Positions 48,781-61,243 of a stretch of 64,000 nt of DNA are shown in pieces (position 1 is the first letter of the stretch; each line of letters opens with the position of its first letter). Source of the stretch: Diplosphaera chodatii (Eukaryota; Chlorophyta; Trebouxiophyceae; Prasiolales; Stichococcaceae); assembly GCA_032358165.1 (NCBI GenBank), contig JAALGY010000057.1, forward strand, positions 248,001 to 312,000, given 5' to 3'. The notes below the pieces were generated by a model that saw only the letters and a list, made by a program, of their open reading frames with translations, was not told the origin of the DNA and did not search any database. The position numbers and the translations under genes were made by a program.

Positions 48781-51452
48781 ATGAGTCTGGCCACAGGAAA
48801 TGCTTTCGCTGCTCTGAGCACGAAGAGCTCCAAGAAAAAGTCGGACAAGAGCAAGGATGGCGACGGCGAGCAGCCCGGCCGCAAGGCCTCCAAAAAGCAG
48901 CAGCGGCAGCAGGAGGAGGAGGAGACGGCTGCAATGGAGGCAGCCATCTTCGGCGGCGGCGGCCCCAGCATCAGCAACTGGGCCGACGAGCTGGATGATG
49001 AGGAGGACTTTGAGCTGTCCAGGGGTGGTGGCCTTGCGCCCCTGCCCGACGACTGGGCCGCAGAGGTACGATTGGGACTATCCAATGCCACTTACCACGC
49101 ACCACGATGCTGTGGGCATAGATTGGGCCGTTGTGTAGTGCAGGCGACGCCAGCAGCCGCCCATCAATGCATGTCCAGTTCTGGCATTTGGACGCCTGTC
49201 CTTCTGCAGTCGGCGCCTTGTGGCGCTTGAGCGCGTGAAGGACGCGACTGTGAGGCCACCATGATGTGAACGATGCATATCTGCAGGCGGGCGGTGGCGG
49301 CGGCAACGCTGCCGAGGAGGCAGCACCAGCCGAGGAGTCAGATGACGAGGTGGGTGCAGCACCTGCCCCACTTTGACCCCATGCCCTGGGCTACCTAGCC
49401 CTGCATCAAGGTTCTCCTAAGCATACAGGGTACACGCTGCATGCAGTGGCAGTCCTGGCAGTCCTGGTGGCCTGCCCCACAAGGGTGAGCCGCTGACGAT
49501 GATGCCTTGGCGCCCCGCAACGCTGCACCTCACCATATTTGCAGGCAGACATCCACCAGATCCACGAGGACCTGGGGCTGGAGCTCGAAAAGGAGGACGA
49601 TGAGCACGGGGCAGGTGCGCGCTCGCAGTTGTTGCATGCATTGATGCTCGGGACGCTGATGTGCCTTGGCAGGCACAGCTGGGGCACAATTGGCGCTGCA
49701 CAAGGCAACTAACCTGAGGACACTAAGGAAGCAGCTGAACAGCGGCGTCTTTAATACTGCCACAGAAGAGGAGCCTGAGCCTGAGAAGGAGCCGCAGCCC
49801 AGCCCCGAGGCCCTCGCAGCCGCAAAGGCCAAGGCAGCGAAGGAGGCAGCCGACGCCGCCGAGGCGGCCCGCCTAGCGGAGCAGCAGCTCTCCAGAAAGG
49901 TCAGCTACTACAGAGCACAATGCTGCTGACAACGACGTTGCTGACAGGTTATGGCGGGAGTCGAAATGACCCCCTTTCCCCTGAGAGAATGAACTGATAC
50001 ACAGCAACCCTTTGCTCAATCACAGCGTGAGCACGCACATCAGGCGGCACTGACTGGAAGGCCATGCAGCCGAAGATCAGGCGATGCCCACACCTGTAGA
50101 TCCTCACGCTGTGTCCTGCAATCCACAGGAGCAGAAGAAGAAGAGCATGGAGGAGCTGGCGTCTGTGCTGGCGGAGCTTGGCATAGAGGGCGATGAGGCT
50201 GCTGCCGCAGCCCAGGGTGCGTTGCCAAATGCAGCTGTATGCTTCACGATGATGATGATACTGCAGCTGCGCTGTATCCACCGTGTGGCAACCATCACTC
50301 TGCTAGCCTCTCTGTGGCTACCTGAACCTGACGCTGCAGCACGCTCTGGATCTCACTGACGCTGCAGCAAGTCACAGCCCAATGAGGCAGCGTCTGCTGT
50401 CTTCACACAGAGGCAGCGGACGAGCAGGACGGCGAGAAGTCAGCGGCGGCGGCGGCCCGAGCCGCCAAGCGCGCCCGCCAGAAGGCCGCCGCAGCTGCAG
50501 CAGCCGCCGCCAAGGACGGCTCGCCGGACGCTGCCGCCGAGAAGGCCCCCGAGGCGCCCGCCGCCAACGGCGCCCCTGCAGAGGAGCAGCCTCAGGAAGC
50601 AGGGGATGCCGAGCCGCCCATGGTGGACGACCCCGCAGAGGTAAGCTGCAGCATGTACCCTCGCCACGCGGTGTACTACCTGTTTGTTGGCGAAGGCTGC
50701 AAGGGAAACCATTGGTCGGGGTTGACACCTAGCAGATGTCCCTGCTGTGGTTGCGCAACTCTGGTTCTAGGGGGTATGGTCGGTACAGCAGCAGCTGCCG
50801 CCGCTGCCTTTTCAGCTCGCAAGTCTGATGCAGCTTGCCTTCTCTAGGCCTACCATCTGTCCTGTCATGCAGTGGTGTGCTTGCTTTTGAAACCTGCTGC
50901 ATCCACTGCAGATCTCAGCCCTCACATGCATGTAGATTGGATTCTTGGTGAGAGATAGAGACAGTGAGTGCGGCTGGACACTGAATGGAGCAGAGACGAT
51001 GTTGACGACAGCTGACCTGCTGACCCATTGCTTCACTGCGCTGCTCGCCCCTGCCGCAGGCCAAGAAGCGGTTGGCGGCCAAGAAGAAGGCGGCTGCCGG
51101 CAAGGGCAAAACTGGCTCAGCAGCCCTTGTGGCCAAAGCGGCGGCAGAGGCCAAGGCGCGCGCTGCCAAGAAGGGCAAGGGGAAGGACAAGACATCCTAC
51201 AACCAGGTGTGGATACTGGTGCCTCGCTCCTGATGCTATGGCTCCAACTGCCGGATGACATGACTGCAAGGAGCACCAGCCAGTACTGATGGCATGCGAG
51301 GAGTGCACATGCAAGGATGGCTGTGACCATCTGGATCGTCATCTGTTCGAGAGTGTTGATCATGTGTTGCTGCAGCATGCACTTCCTCAGGCTGGCTTGC
51401 TGGCTCCTTGGCCTAAAGCTGACGTATGTGCTTGCAGATGCCGACTCGGTAG
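48781..51452 (+). CDS. Lys/Glu/Ala-rich conserved-type protein, function unknown
   Basis: Resembles an uncharacterised low-complexity protein found in plants, but I cannot name a function. Exons: 48781-49065, 49287-49349, 49545-49614, 49673-49899, 50129-50216, 50411-50640, 51060-51206, 51438-51452; 374 aa, in frame. Segments: a Lys-rich start (STKSSKKKSDKSKDGD), PSISNWADELDDEEDFELSR, a short Asp/Glu part (ADIHQIHEDLGLELEKEDDE), a charged helical stretch of about 50 residues (EALAAAKAKAAKEAADAAEA), the best-conserved-looking piece QKKKSMEELASVLAELGIEG, an Ala/Lys-rich repeat-like part, and a basic C-terminus (GKGKDKTSYNQMPTR). The last exon is only 15 nt, chosen because it ends in frame at a stop. 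The charge blocks suggest a coiled, disordered RNA- or ribosome-associated protein (inference). Confidence 0.75.
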
Positions 51453-52126
51453 CCTGCCAGGGCGGCACTGCAGCATGTCGCAATGGCGCCACAGTCACTC
51501 GGCACCTTGCAGTTGCGTGTGCTTTGCCAGCGCATCATCTTGCAGCCGGCAAAGACGCATTACTGCAATGCAGCGTTATAATGTCATTGCACCTGGGAGC
51601 GCTGTCTGTTTAGCCCTAGCGGCGTCGCTGCTGCTGATGACACGAGACGCTCTGATGACACGAAGTCTGCAAAGCGCTGTGCTACGTTGGCCAGTGTTCT
51701 GCAGTCGTACACCCCGCTACTCCTGGCAGGACCCATATGTGTCGGGTGTCCCGATCAACGTAATTCTGTCGTGTCAGGCGCTGCCAATTGGCGCATCAGA
51801 CTGGACCACTGGAGCCACCAACTTCACCTGATCATGCGGTAATTCCAGTCCGCGACCCCCGGCACAAGTCAAGTTTCCGGGCCTCACAGATCGCGTGATG
51901 CTCACACGACGGCTCACAGCGCAGCGTTCATGAATACCACACTGCATTGCGGCGCAAGACGTGCTGCATAGGCTAAAGTTTGTGCTGCAGCCTGCACGAC
52001 AGCTGAGGTTTTGCCCTTCAGCCCAGCTGCCAGCGGGTGCAGCAGCCTGAGGGCTCAGTAAGCCCTCTGCACAATCCCAAAAGCGGCGTGAAACAGTGAA
52101 GTGCATGGTTGACGACTCAAAGCAGC
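51453..52126. other. Intergenic region before the GRAM-VASt gene
   Basis: 674 bp holding the previous 3' UTR and the next promoter and leader. An upstream ATG at 52105 opens a short frame that overlaps the main start codon. No gene is supported. Confidence 0.5.
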
Positions 52127-52146
52127 ATGGTCAACAGTGTAGCTAG
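52105..52146 (+). promoter_or_regulatory. Overlapping upstream ORF of the GRAM-VASt gene
   Basis: ATG at 52105 opens a 13-codon frame that ends at TAG 52144-52146. It overlaps the proposed main ATG (52127) in another frame, so it would reduce main-frame translation if it lies in the mRNA. The transcript start is unknown. Confidence 0.4.
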
Positions 52147-55100
52147 CTCTCGAGCGCCATCCCGACAGGCCAGCGCCTCGCTGAGAAGCCTTCCAGCCAC
52201 GCCTGAGGCCCTGACGCCGCACGCAGCCAGCAGAGACGCGTCAGCGACGGACCTTGTGCGGCTGGCCAGCCAGTTCGATGCTGACGAGGTGGCTCGCCAC
52301 CTAAAAGCGGCAGGTGCCAGCTCCGGCAGCCAAACCAGCTCCGTTGCCGAGTGGCAGGAGCGCATGCAGCTCAGCAGCTTCGAGGCCGCACGTCGTAGAC
52401 AGACTGCCAATGCGGCTGGGCAGGCAGCTGGCGCTCTGAACGCTGATGTTTCGGTGCCGGAGCTCGTGTCAGCAAGCAGCCCGCAGCAGGCAGCGGAAGT
52501 CAGCGGCAGGCCCAGCGATGCCGGCTCTGGCCCTGGCGACCTGCGAGCAGGATCAGCGCGGAGTACGGCGTCGGACCGCACGTCAACCTGGCTGTCAAGA
52601 GTCACCGCCAAAAGCGATGACCTGCGCTCCGTCTTCGGCCTGCCCGACACAGAGGTGAGCTTGGCCTCTAGGATCACCCTTAGCTCCTCTTGACATTCGA
52701 CTTGACCGATCTGCGGGCGCTGTCCTACGTATGGCCCAACCCTGGCCGTGGGCAACCCTCTCGTGAGACTGCCAGAAGCTCCTCAGAGTGCGCAATCGGC
52801 TCCTAGCCGCGCCCTGCCGCTCAAGTGTGGTCACTGGCCCCCAGCCCTGCTGCGCGTACTCATGCTGTCCTGGCCTGCCCGCTCACCGTGCCTGTAAATG
52901 CGAGAGTTGGCTGCGAGCCGCGCCTGTGCCTCCCGCCATATCTGCGGGACGATGTGAAACCATCTCAATGATCTAGGGGTTTGCACAGCTGCAAGGCTGG
53001 AAGTTCACACTGGGCTGCAGCTTCTAGATCTGACCGGGATGCTGCTCGTGAACTGCATAGTCCAAGGACATACGGCAGTGATGGCTGCAGGCGGACTGCA
53101 GCTGTAACAGCGCTTTGTCAAATCTGATCACCTGGCCCTCTGGCAGACAGCATCGTGTGACGTCTGTGGCTGCTGACCTGCAGAATATCATGGACGACTT
53201 CATCTGCGCGCTGCAGAAGAAGCTGTTGTTGCAAGGTGCTGCGCTGTCTGCACAAGTTTGCTGTAGGTGCTGAACAGTGCTGTACACCATCTGACTCCCG
53301 CACTGCACACCCTGTACTGAAGCTGCACATCGCCAAATGCAGGCCGCATGTACGTGTTTGAGCACTACGTGTGCTTCCACTCCAATGTCTTCGGCTATGT
53401 GAAAAACAAGGCCATCCCGCTAAAGGTGCCTGTCTGCCCATATCCTGCAACTGCAAGATGGCACTGGTGCCAATGAGTGCCAAAGCATCACACTCTGCCA
53501 GGACGCCTGCAGCGTCTGCAGTGCCGTGGCTGTGCAGCAGAAGCACATATCAGTGGCTTTACTTCAACACATGTGCAGGAGGTAACGGCGGTGCGGAAGC
53601 GCAAGAATGTGGGCTTCCCCAACTCCATCGAGATCACGTGGGGGCCGAAGGGCCGGAAGGAGTTCTTCACATCCTTCCTGTCCCGCGAGGACGCCTTCAG
53701 GCTCATCGTGGCCGCCTGGCACCAGTCCGCGCCCGAGAAGGCGGAGGCGCAGATGTTCTCCAACAAGCGCCGCAAGCGTGAGGTCCCGCCATCCCTGCAG
53801 CAAGGCGCTGATGCCGTATGACTGTTGCCCTGCCTTGCTGGAAGTTTCAAACACGCCGTCCACTCCAGCGTGTCAACCGCAGCACCTGGTCCTCCACAAT
53901 TCTGCTGCAGCCGTGCTCGCCTTGCATGAGGCGAGGCGAGTCATGCTGTTTGTGTTCTGACATCTGCATGCTCCCGTTTCTGCAGCCGAGCGGCTGGCGC
54001 AGTCGGAGTCCGCGCTGAGCCCCGCCGGGCGCAACAACCACGACGAGGGCAGCGCGAGCGCCACGGCGGCGCCCGGCGACCGGGAGAGCTTCCTGTCCCG
54101 CTCTGCGGCGCTGCTCAAGAAGGGCGGCCTGCGGCGGATGACCGACCGGGGCGGGGCGTCGCAGCGGGAGCGCGGGGCAGCCCTCGGCTCGCTGCCCGCC
54201 AACGTGCGCCTGATTATTTCCCCCACCTCTGTTCACAGCCGGACCAGCAGCCGTGTGCATGGGTGGCAGGCAGGTTGCTGGGCGCCGCCCCCGGGTCGCT
54301 GCCCATCAACGTGCGCGCATGCAAGGCCGCATGAGCTCCCGTCGGGATGCTGGCAGCGCTGTGTCGATGGTCAGCATGGGGCTTGTGCAAGCAGACCTGT
54401 GCTGCTTTCATGGTCTCGTGCAGCATGTAATGTCAGGTGTCCAAACGTGGGGTCCACAGCATGTGTGAGGCTTGCAGTTTGGCCCCGGCATTTGACAGCA
54501 CCCAATACTGTGGGTGCTGTCAGAGCGAGTATCAGCTGCACGCCTCGACCTGCATGTTGTCATGCAGTGCAGCAGTACTTCCATCCGATAAGGCACTGTG
54601 CAGAAACTAACTTTCGCGCTGCTGGCTGCAGGACACCAATGGGCACCCGGCGACAGCGGCCCGCGCGAGCGTCACCACCGACAACAGCTGGCAGGAGGAG
54701 GAGGATCGGTCCGTCAGCAGCAGCAACGGCTCGCCGACCACCCCCGGCCATGTGAGACTACCGTGCTGTGTGATTGTACTGTCTGGTGCAGAGTCTGCAC
54801 TGTCTCGAAGAAGTGGCGTGGGCGCCCGCTGTCAAGGGCGGCGCCGTCAGGTCTACCATGGCCAACGATGCAGGCCTTGTGGAGTGGCGCTGGCAACCCA
54901 CGTGGTGATCATGTCAGTGGCAGGGTGCTGGCCACCTGACATGACATCCAAGGACATGTGGCACTGTTCGACGGCACGGGCGTCCTCCCACCCTGCAGGA
55001 CACGGATGACGATGGCCATGGGGACAGCGATGTGGCGGGCGAGATGTGGACGCCGCTGGACCGGCCGCCGCCGCCGCTGGCCGATGGCATGCAGCCGCTC

Positions 55101-57956
55101 GTCACTGGCGAGCTGCGAGGTAGGGTCTTGGGTCCTGGGTGTCTGGTATATACCCTCATAGATGGGACGCGAGTGCCTGCCCTCATTAGACGGGAGAGTG
55201 CTTGTGATGTTCATTTCGTACAAGGGACTGATGGGGAGCCACCTTGTAGCCTGACCATGGGCTGCTATTCGACCCGTGTGGCGCTTGCAGCAGGCCTATC
55301 ATCCCAACATTTCACCTGCGCATCGACCCTCAGCTGTGCATAGTGCATGCTGTCGTTTGCGTTTTTGGAAAGCACCTTGCCAGCTTGCCAACACCAGTGT
55401 GTCACGTCACCCTGCTGCCCGGCGCAGGCATCACGATGGCGGAGCTGTGCACGCGCTTCCTGTCTGACGAGTCGTCGTTCTACGTGGACTTCCACCATGC
55501 GAAGGGCGATGAGCAGGCCTCCATCAGCCGCTGGCGCACGCACCAGCCCCTGGGCCGCGTTCGCGAGCTGCAGTTCATCACCGCTCTAAAGGTACAGCCC
55601 GGCCGTACATGAAGACATGCTCAAGGCACAAGCTAGTGTGGTGGTACAAGATCGTGCTCTGAGTGCTTTCGATGGTGATGCTGTGGAATTAGATGCACAT
55701 TTGCAGTCGAGCCCGATGCAGCTGTGCAGTCATGTCCTGATAACTGCTGTGCGGCAAGCCCAGAGGGCAGCGTGGCTGTGGTGACTCTCATATAATTCAT
55801 GCATGTGGTTGCTGTCTGGAGTGCCATACAGTTCAATGACCCCACAGGCAGCGACCAGTTGGCAGGGCCCACAGAACACAGGCAACATCACATCAGCTGC
55901 GTTGCTGCTGTTCTGCAGTCGAGGATTGGGCCGCCCAAGACGATGTGCTACCAGACGCAGCGGTACGCCATGTACGAGTCCAACCAGCTGGTGTTCGAGA
56001 CTTCGCAGGTGCCTGCTGAAGGACAACAGCTGCTCAGGATGGCAGCACATGTACTACACAACGCTCAATGTGGCTGTCCCCAATGCCACGTTATGATCGA
56101 GCATGGTGGTCAGACTGGCAATCTAAACGGGATTTTCTGTCCACAGGTGATGCCGGACATCCCGTATGGCGACTGCTTCACTGTCGAGGCGAGGTGGAAC
56201 ATCACCGAGGTGCCTGCCTTGATTCACACGCATGTAGCTGCCTTCACTATTGCTGATTTGATGCTGCATCCTTGTGTCCGAGATACTGAACCAAACCTCT
56301 CTCGGTTGTACATTGATGTTGACATGTATGTCCATCTGCTGGTGGTGTGCAGGCGGTGGGCGGGTCGGGGCCGGCGCTGAAAATCGCCACCCACGTGATG
56401 GTGGACTTCACAAAGGCCACCATCTGGAAGAAGGCCATTGAGTCGGGCGTCATCAACTCCTGCCGCAGCTCGCACGAGGAGTGGCTCGCCGCAGCCCAGA
56501 AGTGAGTCGCGGCTGCGGTTTGTGAACAGCACAGCAGCAGGAATGACCGACTGGCCTATGTTGCTGTGATCAGCACTTTTGCTGGTGTTTCCCTGGCGCC
56601 CTTGTGGCACCCACACATCTGCAAAGGAGTCAGGAGGCACGGCAGTCAGCAGTCTGGGAGTGCTGCAGTCTGCTCTCATCTACATCCTCATCTCGGTTTC
56701 CCTTGTGGCACAGGGCCATCGACGAGGCGGCGCAGCAGGCGTCCCCCAAGCAGGCGGCAGCGGCGCCGGCGTCGGGGTTGCCAGCGGCCGCAGCATCCCA
56801 GTACGCCTCAGCCCGCGGACCAGGTATGCACCATTGGCGCAGCTGCATTCTTGCATGGAACCGCGCTCAAGATCAATCACAAGGGGTGCAGCCAGCCACA
56901 ATCTAGGGCGCGCTTCCAGGCAGTGCACAGCCACGGCTCACTGCTTAAGGGTGTCGTCCGTGATGTGCCTGGCAATGCTGAGCCCATGTCCTGCTGCATA
57001 TTTGATGTCCCTGCGCATAGCTGTGTGCTCCGCCCTGCCGATAGCATAGATTGTGCTGCTCTGTGTCACTGTGCCTGGGCCTGAAACTGAGTCTTGTATT
57101 TTTGAACACCTGTCAATTTCATAAAACCCTGCAGGCGCGCCCGCCCCCAGCCTGGGCGCGCCCCCTGGCAGCCCCGCGCACCTGGCGGCCCTGGTGGAGC
57201 TGCTGCCTCGGGAGCACCGCGCCGCCGTCGGCCGCCTGCTGACCGGCGATGGCGGCGCCTCCAACCCTGCCTCGTGAGCGTTTGTGGACCCACCCGCACC
57301 CACAGATGACCCCAGCTGTGTCGTGGAGACGCCACGCTGCCTGCTGCCGCTGCCCAGCTCCTGCAGGGAGTCTGCTTGTTGCCAGCGGCCACTGCCAGGA
57401 TCACCAAGACCAGGATGAAGCTGGCAGCGCAAAAGTGGTTTCGTTCCATGAACGCAGGCCTGTGTCGAGGCGGCGCAGCGCGGGAGCCGGCGCCAGGCTG
57501 CGGGACTCGGCCGCCGGCGGACGGGGCAGTCCCAGGGGGCTGCTGACGCGCCGCCAGTGGGTGCTGTTCAGCCTGGTGGTGGCGGTGGTGGCGCTGCAGC
57601 TGCTGATCCTGTGGCGCTTTGCGACCTTGGCGGCGGGTAGCGGCGTCAGCGGCAGCGCGCAGACGGCGGCGGCGGTGGTGCGGCCCGTCATCGCGCAGCC
57701 GGGACAGTCGGCGGTCTTTACCACCACTGGAGACGTGGGCCAGACCGCCGTCGGTGACGCTGCAGGGTGGGACCCCCGGCTGCAGCTGCTGGCCGCGGAC
57801 GTGGACGTCATGCGCCAGCGCCTGGAGCTGCTGGCCGCCGACGTCGCCACAGCGGTCACGGCCACCGCGGGCGGCCCTGTAGCCATGGGGGGCTCCGTGG
57901 CAGGCGACAGCGCCGGCGGCAGCTGCCTCGCGGGCGCCTGCACATCAGACGCCTGA
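52127..57956 (+). CDS. GRAM-VASt domain protein, lipid-transfer (Aster/Lam/VAD1) type
   Basis: Relatives sit at ER contact sites; GRAM binds anionic lipid and VASt (StART-like) carries sterol. Exons: 52127-52654, 53184-53235, 53343-53425, 53579-53777, 53986-54203, 54632-54751, 54999-55119, 55428-55591, 55919-56008, 56147-56209, 56353-56501, 56714-56823, 57135-57273, 57458-57956; 844 aa. Order: a Ser/Ala-rich disordered N-terminus of about 175 residues; GRAM (CALQKKLLLQGRMYVFEHYV to FLSREDAFRLIVAAWHQ); a disordered linker; VASt (ITMAELCTRFLSDESSFYVD, YESNQLVFETSQ, IPYGDCFTVEARW, WKKAIESGVINSC); an Ala/Pro-rich linker; one membrane helix (WVLFSLVVAVVALQLLILW); and a Gly/Ala-rich luminal tail with a short coiled coil. 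The domain order and single anchor match GRAMD1 and plant VAD1-like proteins. Substrate is unknown. Confidence 0.9.
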
Positions 57957-58711
57957 GGGGCTGCTGCACCAGCAGGCGGCATGCGCTGCAGTGTCAGATG
58001 TGCGTTGGCGCAGTCTGCATGCTGAGGGCAGGCTTTTCGCTGGGGGTTTGCAGGCCTGGCCGCAGCCAGGGCACAACTATGAGCCTGATAAGTAGCGACA
58101 CAACTTGTGTATCATACCGGTATGTCAGCATAGAGCACAGCTGCGGCCAAGCACTGGAGTCACTGCTGTACCGTGCCTGGCGTCAGCACCGCTACCATTC
58201 TTTGGCACGTTATTCAGAGCCCGACACTTACCGTACTGCAGCACTTGCTTGTTTAGACATGTCAGAACAGGTTTCATGGCAGGAGAGCTGCCATCGTTCC
58301 AGGGGTCAGGCCACGCTTGCTGTGAGGGAAGCACCAGGTTGCTGGCAGCCTTGATGCATTTGAGCTGTGCACCTTGTCTCTTGCTCAGGCCTTTGGCAAC
58401 ACAATGCTGCCAACAGCTCCTCCTAATGCAAGCACACCGTTGCCCTGATTACTCAACTGTCACCATGCATAGGAACCACCAAGCTCCTGGATGATCACAT
58501 CTGCACTCCAACTGCTTGCCCATGACCACGCAACTTCGACACCCTGCAACATCTGCAAGGTTGGGATACTGTACACACACCAAAGGCGTTTTAGCTGGAC
58601 CGTACATTGTCAAATGCTGACCGTGGCCAAAATGAGCAACACTGCCAGCCATGCTCCTGCAGATGAGACACTCCTCGATCCTGCCTTTGCTGCCTGTGGC
58701 TCATTGCACCA
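57957..58711. other. Convergent intergenic region
   Basis: 755 bp between two facing stop codons, presumably long 3' UTRs. No gene-like frame or notable repeat is seen. Confidence 0.5.
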
Positions 58712-61243
58712 TCATGCATCCATTCTGGTGCGGGCCGTTGACCCCGGGGCCACCTCCACATCGATCTCCGCCTGAATGACCTCCGCTGCAACGCCAGGCA
58801 TCTGCACCAGACTTGAATGTAACCACGTTTGCCAGTCATATTCAGAGGCATGAGAACATGATCACCCTGCCACTTGCAGGGCACATGCTACTTGCCCTGC
58901 AGAGCCACGGGCCTGCCTGCCTGCCGCACAGCACATGCATGCTGACACAGCACCGCAGATGTTGACATACAATGTGTGTACAGCCAGCCCACCCGGGTGT
59001 TGGGTGCGTCCACTCCCTCCACAATGATCTCGCGTGCGCCTGCGACCGAAGCAGCCAGAAGCGTCAGCAAGCCAGACATGTGGCAATCCAGAAAGTGCAG
59101 GCCTTGCACCCATGCACATCCTGCCTGTCATCACGCTGGCGAAGCCGAGAGGGGGCAATGATACGAAATGGATAAAAGCTGCAGGCTGGAGAAGACGGGG
59201 AATCAGACAGCAGCGGAGGGCACACCTGCGGGTGCGGCCTTGACCTGCTCCTGCACCACGTTGCGCTCCTGGCCCACTATCTCAGTGGCGGCGCCGGGCA
59301 CCTCCGCCTCCCCCACATACTTGGTCTCCACCACATACTGCAGGGCACAGCGATGATGTGTATATGCAGTCGCACATGCACGAGTCGGGGCACAGGGCAC
59401 TCGACCGCACTGGCACCAACACCAAGCCCATGCCGGGCTTTTGCAGGCTGCTGAGCGACGGAGTCCGGAGGCAGCGCACACCGTGCCACTGCCTCGTGAT
59501 TTCCCGTCGCAGCTGCAGGCTGCTTGAGCGCTGGTGACCCTTTTCAAAACAAGCCAGACCCTGGCGGACCTGGACTCTGTTGTGCCAGGCTCGATAACAG
59601 CAGTAGTTGCCGTATATAGCCCAGCATGGCTATATATGCACCATTGACTCATCGGGCGCACCTGCTTCTGCACAGGGTGGTGCTCCAGCTCGTAGCGCTT
59701 CTTCTCGACCAGCCGCTCGTGGTCCTGCATAGAGTTTTAGTTTTAGGGTTTTAGGTGTCAGCAGAACCAAGCGGTGTTCTGCGGCAGCCACCGACAGCTT
59801 GCACGCAGATGAGACTGCCCACATGTGGCGCGGACGCCAGGCACTTGAAAGCAGAGCACATACGGTGCAGCAACGAGCCATGGCAATATGGCGTCACTTG
59901 CACCATATGTTCTTGCTTGTGCTTGCATCTCATGTCTGAGCCGCCCATCTGCCCATGGCTCCGCTACCCTTTTGAGCAAATGCTTGGAGCACACCAAGTG
60001 TACAGTGCTCACCTCGGTGCGTGTGAACACCTCCCGGTCGATGACCTGCAGTCAGATCACACGACACTCAGAGAATTGAATGACGCAGCTGCACCCCACA
60101 TCCATCCAGCAGATGTTGCTGGCTGATGCTGCTCGGTGGGACAGCATACATACAAGGGGGCTGCAGGCGTGACAAGGGCGTGGACCAAGAAGAATGGGTG
60201 ACGCAGCGCCAACGATCTGTGACTGAGCTTGAGACTGCATCGAGCCGCCGCCCTTGCAGATCGGTGGCAAGCACTGGAAGGGGCGGCGGCGGGGTAGTAC
60301 ATGCTGCTGTACCACAGCAGAGTGGTAGGCATGTTCAGCGCTGCCGCACCTGCCCTGGCTGGCCCTCCTGGCCGGCGACGCGGACCTCGGCAGCGGTGGC
60401 GCGGGCCACTCCCGGCGCGGCCACCGGCGGCGCATCGGCGGCGCCCACCGGCACACCCGTCGCCGTCACCGACGCCACCTACATACATTCTGTATTCAGT
60501 TGGGTTGCCATCATTGGCGAGACACCCATGCTGCCACTGTTGCTGCCCAGCACGCGTGCTACAGGGTCACTGGCGAGGCGTTCCAATCACGCCCCAACCT
60601 TCATGCGTACATAGTGCATGTATGTTGCTTGCTTGCTGCCACTGCAGCGGAAGCATCGTGTCAGCGGTGCGTACAGCAGCACCTGTGGCGATGCGGTGGG
60701 GTACGAGTCTGTGGCGCCATACCGCATGTTGCCAGTCGTGTCCGATGTGCCAGTGCCCGAGGTGCCGTGCGACCTGCAGCGCAGCACACAGTTGCACAGA
60801 CTGCGGGACAGCCGGCTGCATATGCACTCATCAGCAGATCATATCGTGCAGGCTGAATCAGCATGTGACGGTCATGACACAGAAAACAGCATGTGTATCC
60901 GGAGCAACAGCAGCATACTTGCGGTGCGGCGTGATCTTGTCTACTGCCGCTGTGATCTTCTCCTGCAGTGCAGCATCATGCCAGCACATCAGGATACGCT
61001 CGATGTGCTTCAGAGCTGCCTCGATTGTACAGCAGGTGGAGTGGGGACGATGCTCAATGCCCAATGACATATGTCATCATGGTCCCTTGCAGCAGCACTG
61101 TGCACACGAGCATTGCTGTACGAACATCTGCAGCGTGCAGCCTCTGTAAGCGCATGCACAGCAGCCGCAGCCGCCGCTGCCCACAAGCAGCTGTTGTCTT
61201 GTCAGGTTTCACAGTATACCTTGATGGAGACATGCTCCGCCAT
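58712..61243 (-). CDS. Small hydrophilic stress-type protein, function unknown
   Basis: Exons on the minus strand: 61243-61220, 60962-60919, 60773-60683, 60478-60350, 60045-60013, 59724-59662, 59337-59226, 59039-58993, 58771-58712; 200 aa, all in frame. The start MAEHVSIK/EKITAAVDKITPHRK resembles the N-terminus of hydrophilin/LEA-like stress proteins. A Gly/Thr/Ser stretch follows (SHGTSGTGTSDTTGNMRYGA), then an Ala/Val-rich part, then a charged section: VIDREVFTRTE, DHERLVEKKRYELEHHPVQK and YVVETKYVGEAEVPGAATEI. The last section's rhythm (E/K-rich, HPV-K, YVVET) recalls repeats in plant and algal membrane-binding stress proteins, but I cannot name the family with certainty. No membrane helix is present. 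Coding makes up under a quarter of the span, and the 24-nt first exon rests on one ATG plus a donor. Confidence 0.65.
59735..59752 (+). repeat. Telomere-like tract in an intron (TTTTAGGG type)
   Basis: TTTTAG, then TTTTAGGGTTTTAGG, follow each other at 59735-59755: about two and a half copies of a Chlamydomonas-type TTTTAGGG unit with a two-base loss in the first. It begins 10 bp upstream (on the coding strand) of the exon that starts at 59724, near a splice site. Confidence 0.5.

Noticed and set aside
54174..54316. Similar stretches around 54190 and 54300 (CGCTGCCC-caacgtgcgc)
   Set aside because: Only about 20 matching bases around a donor; too short to call a duplication.
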